From positions 1-15,219 of the forward strand of contig JBKJNH010000064.1 of assembly GCA_046596055.1 (NCBI GenBank): a DNA stretch of 15,219 nucleotides, written 5' to 3'. The position numbers and the translations under genes are program-made. The stretch comes from JANPEF01 sp046596055. GTDB lineage: Bacteria; Eisenbacteria; RBG-16-71-46; DASYSL01. The notes under the pieces are model-generated. The model was not told the DNA's origin. It worked only from the letters and a program-made list of their open reading frames with translations, and ran no database searches. Positions within the stretch are counted from its first letter, which is position 1. Every line of letters starts with the position of its first letter. Below are positions 15,059 to 15,219 of the stretch, in pieces.

Positions 15059-15219
15059 GGGTGCCTCCCACGGTCATCTCGGAGAACAGAACGGTGGGCT
15101 GGCCCACGCCGACGGGCTTGAACTGCCCGTCCTTGCCGCAGGTGCCCGTCTTCGTGTCGATCGACAGGTCGTCGCCCAGGCCCTCGACGCGCAGCATCGC
15201 GTCGGCGGCGTTGCCGGTG
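15051..15219 (-). CDS. tldD: TldD, zinc-protease subunit of the TldD/TldE peptidase (3' end only)
   Basis: The last 55 residues and stop of TldD. The sequence reads TGNAADAMLRVEGLG, then IDTKTGTCGKDGQFKPVGVG and QPTVLFSEMTVGGTRA. The GTCGKxGQxxPVGxGxPT block is a TldD hallmark and carries the Cys that, with the two His of the HExxxH motif, binds zinc in E. coli TldD. The HExxxH motif would lie to the right of the window. The gene precedes pmbA with an 8-base overlap, as is common for this pair. Confidence 0.9.
   Translation of the reverse strand, partial: TGNAADAMLRVEGLGDDLSIDTKTGTCGKDGQFKPVGVGQPTVLFSEMTVGGTRA
15064..15069 (-). promoter_or_regulatory. Ribosome binding site of pmbA
   Basis: Minus-strand GGGAGG inside the last tldD codons, 5 nt before the GTG at 15058. 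It decides the pmbA start. Confidence 0.75.

Overview
The window is about 70% GC and almost fully coding, with strong G/C bias at third codon positions. No rRNA, tRNA, CRISPR array or insertion sequence is visible. The best clue to the host is the last domain of the 10445-13672 protein, a FlgD-like/T9SS-type C-terminal domain with 'TPNPARATSSIHFDLP' and 'GVYFVRM'. Such tails are common in high-GC members of the FCB and related lineages such as Candidatus Eisenbacteria and Gemmatimonadota. The paired ECF sigma factor and Ser/Thr kinase, and the many TPR proteins, fit the same kind of host. This assignment is an inference from domain style, not a phylogenetic result.

Layout. (1) Minus strand, 1-1590: a GT2 WbbL-type glycosyltransferase is followed, with a 4-base ATGA overlap, by a WecA/TagO/MraY-type polyprenyl-phosphate sugar-phosphate transferase that runs off the left edge. 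This is surface polysaccharide assembly. (2) Divergent spacer 1591-1842 holds a good sigma-70-like promoter for the next gene and a weaker candidate facing left. (3) Plus strand: an A-type Fe-S carrier (HesB/IscA/ErpA family) ends in a 14-bp terminator hairpin. (4) A membrane-anchored TPR protein and a YihY/BrkB six-TM protein follow, 11 nt apart. (5) A tightly packed three-gene unit, 4934-10336, encodes an ECF sigma factor, a transmembrane non-RD Ser/Thr kinase with a DUF4384-like extracytoplasmic region, and a TPR-CHAT (caspase-like) protein with a signal peptide. (6) A 1075-residue secreted protein, 10445-13672, combines an HEYGH metalloprotease motif, an Ig-like domain, seven RCC1-type repeats and a C-terminal sorting-type domain. 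(7) On the minus strand, convergent with it and 6 nt away, lie pmbA/tldE and the 3' end of tldD.

The most notable system is the sigma-kinase-CHAT unit. The sigma and kinase genes overlap by 17 bp, and the kinase and CHAT genes overlap by 4 bp (TTGA), so the three products are probably made together. The topology suggests that a signal sensed outside the inner membrane reaches a cytoplasmic kinase that could act on the sigma factor, while a caspase-like protein acts in the envelope. No anti-sigma gene is present in the window. A large secreted metalloprotease lies directly downstream and could be an output or partner. All of these functional links are inferences from gene order and domains.
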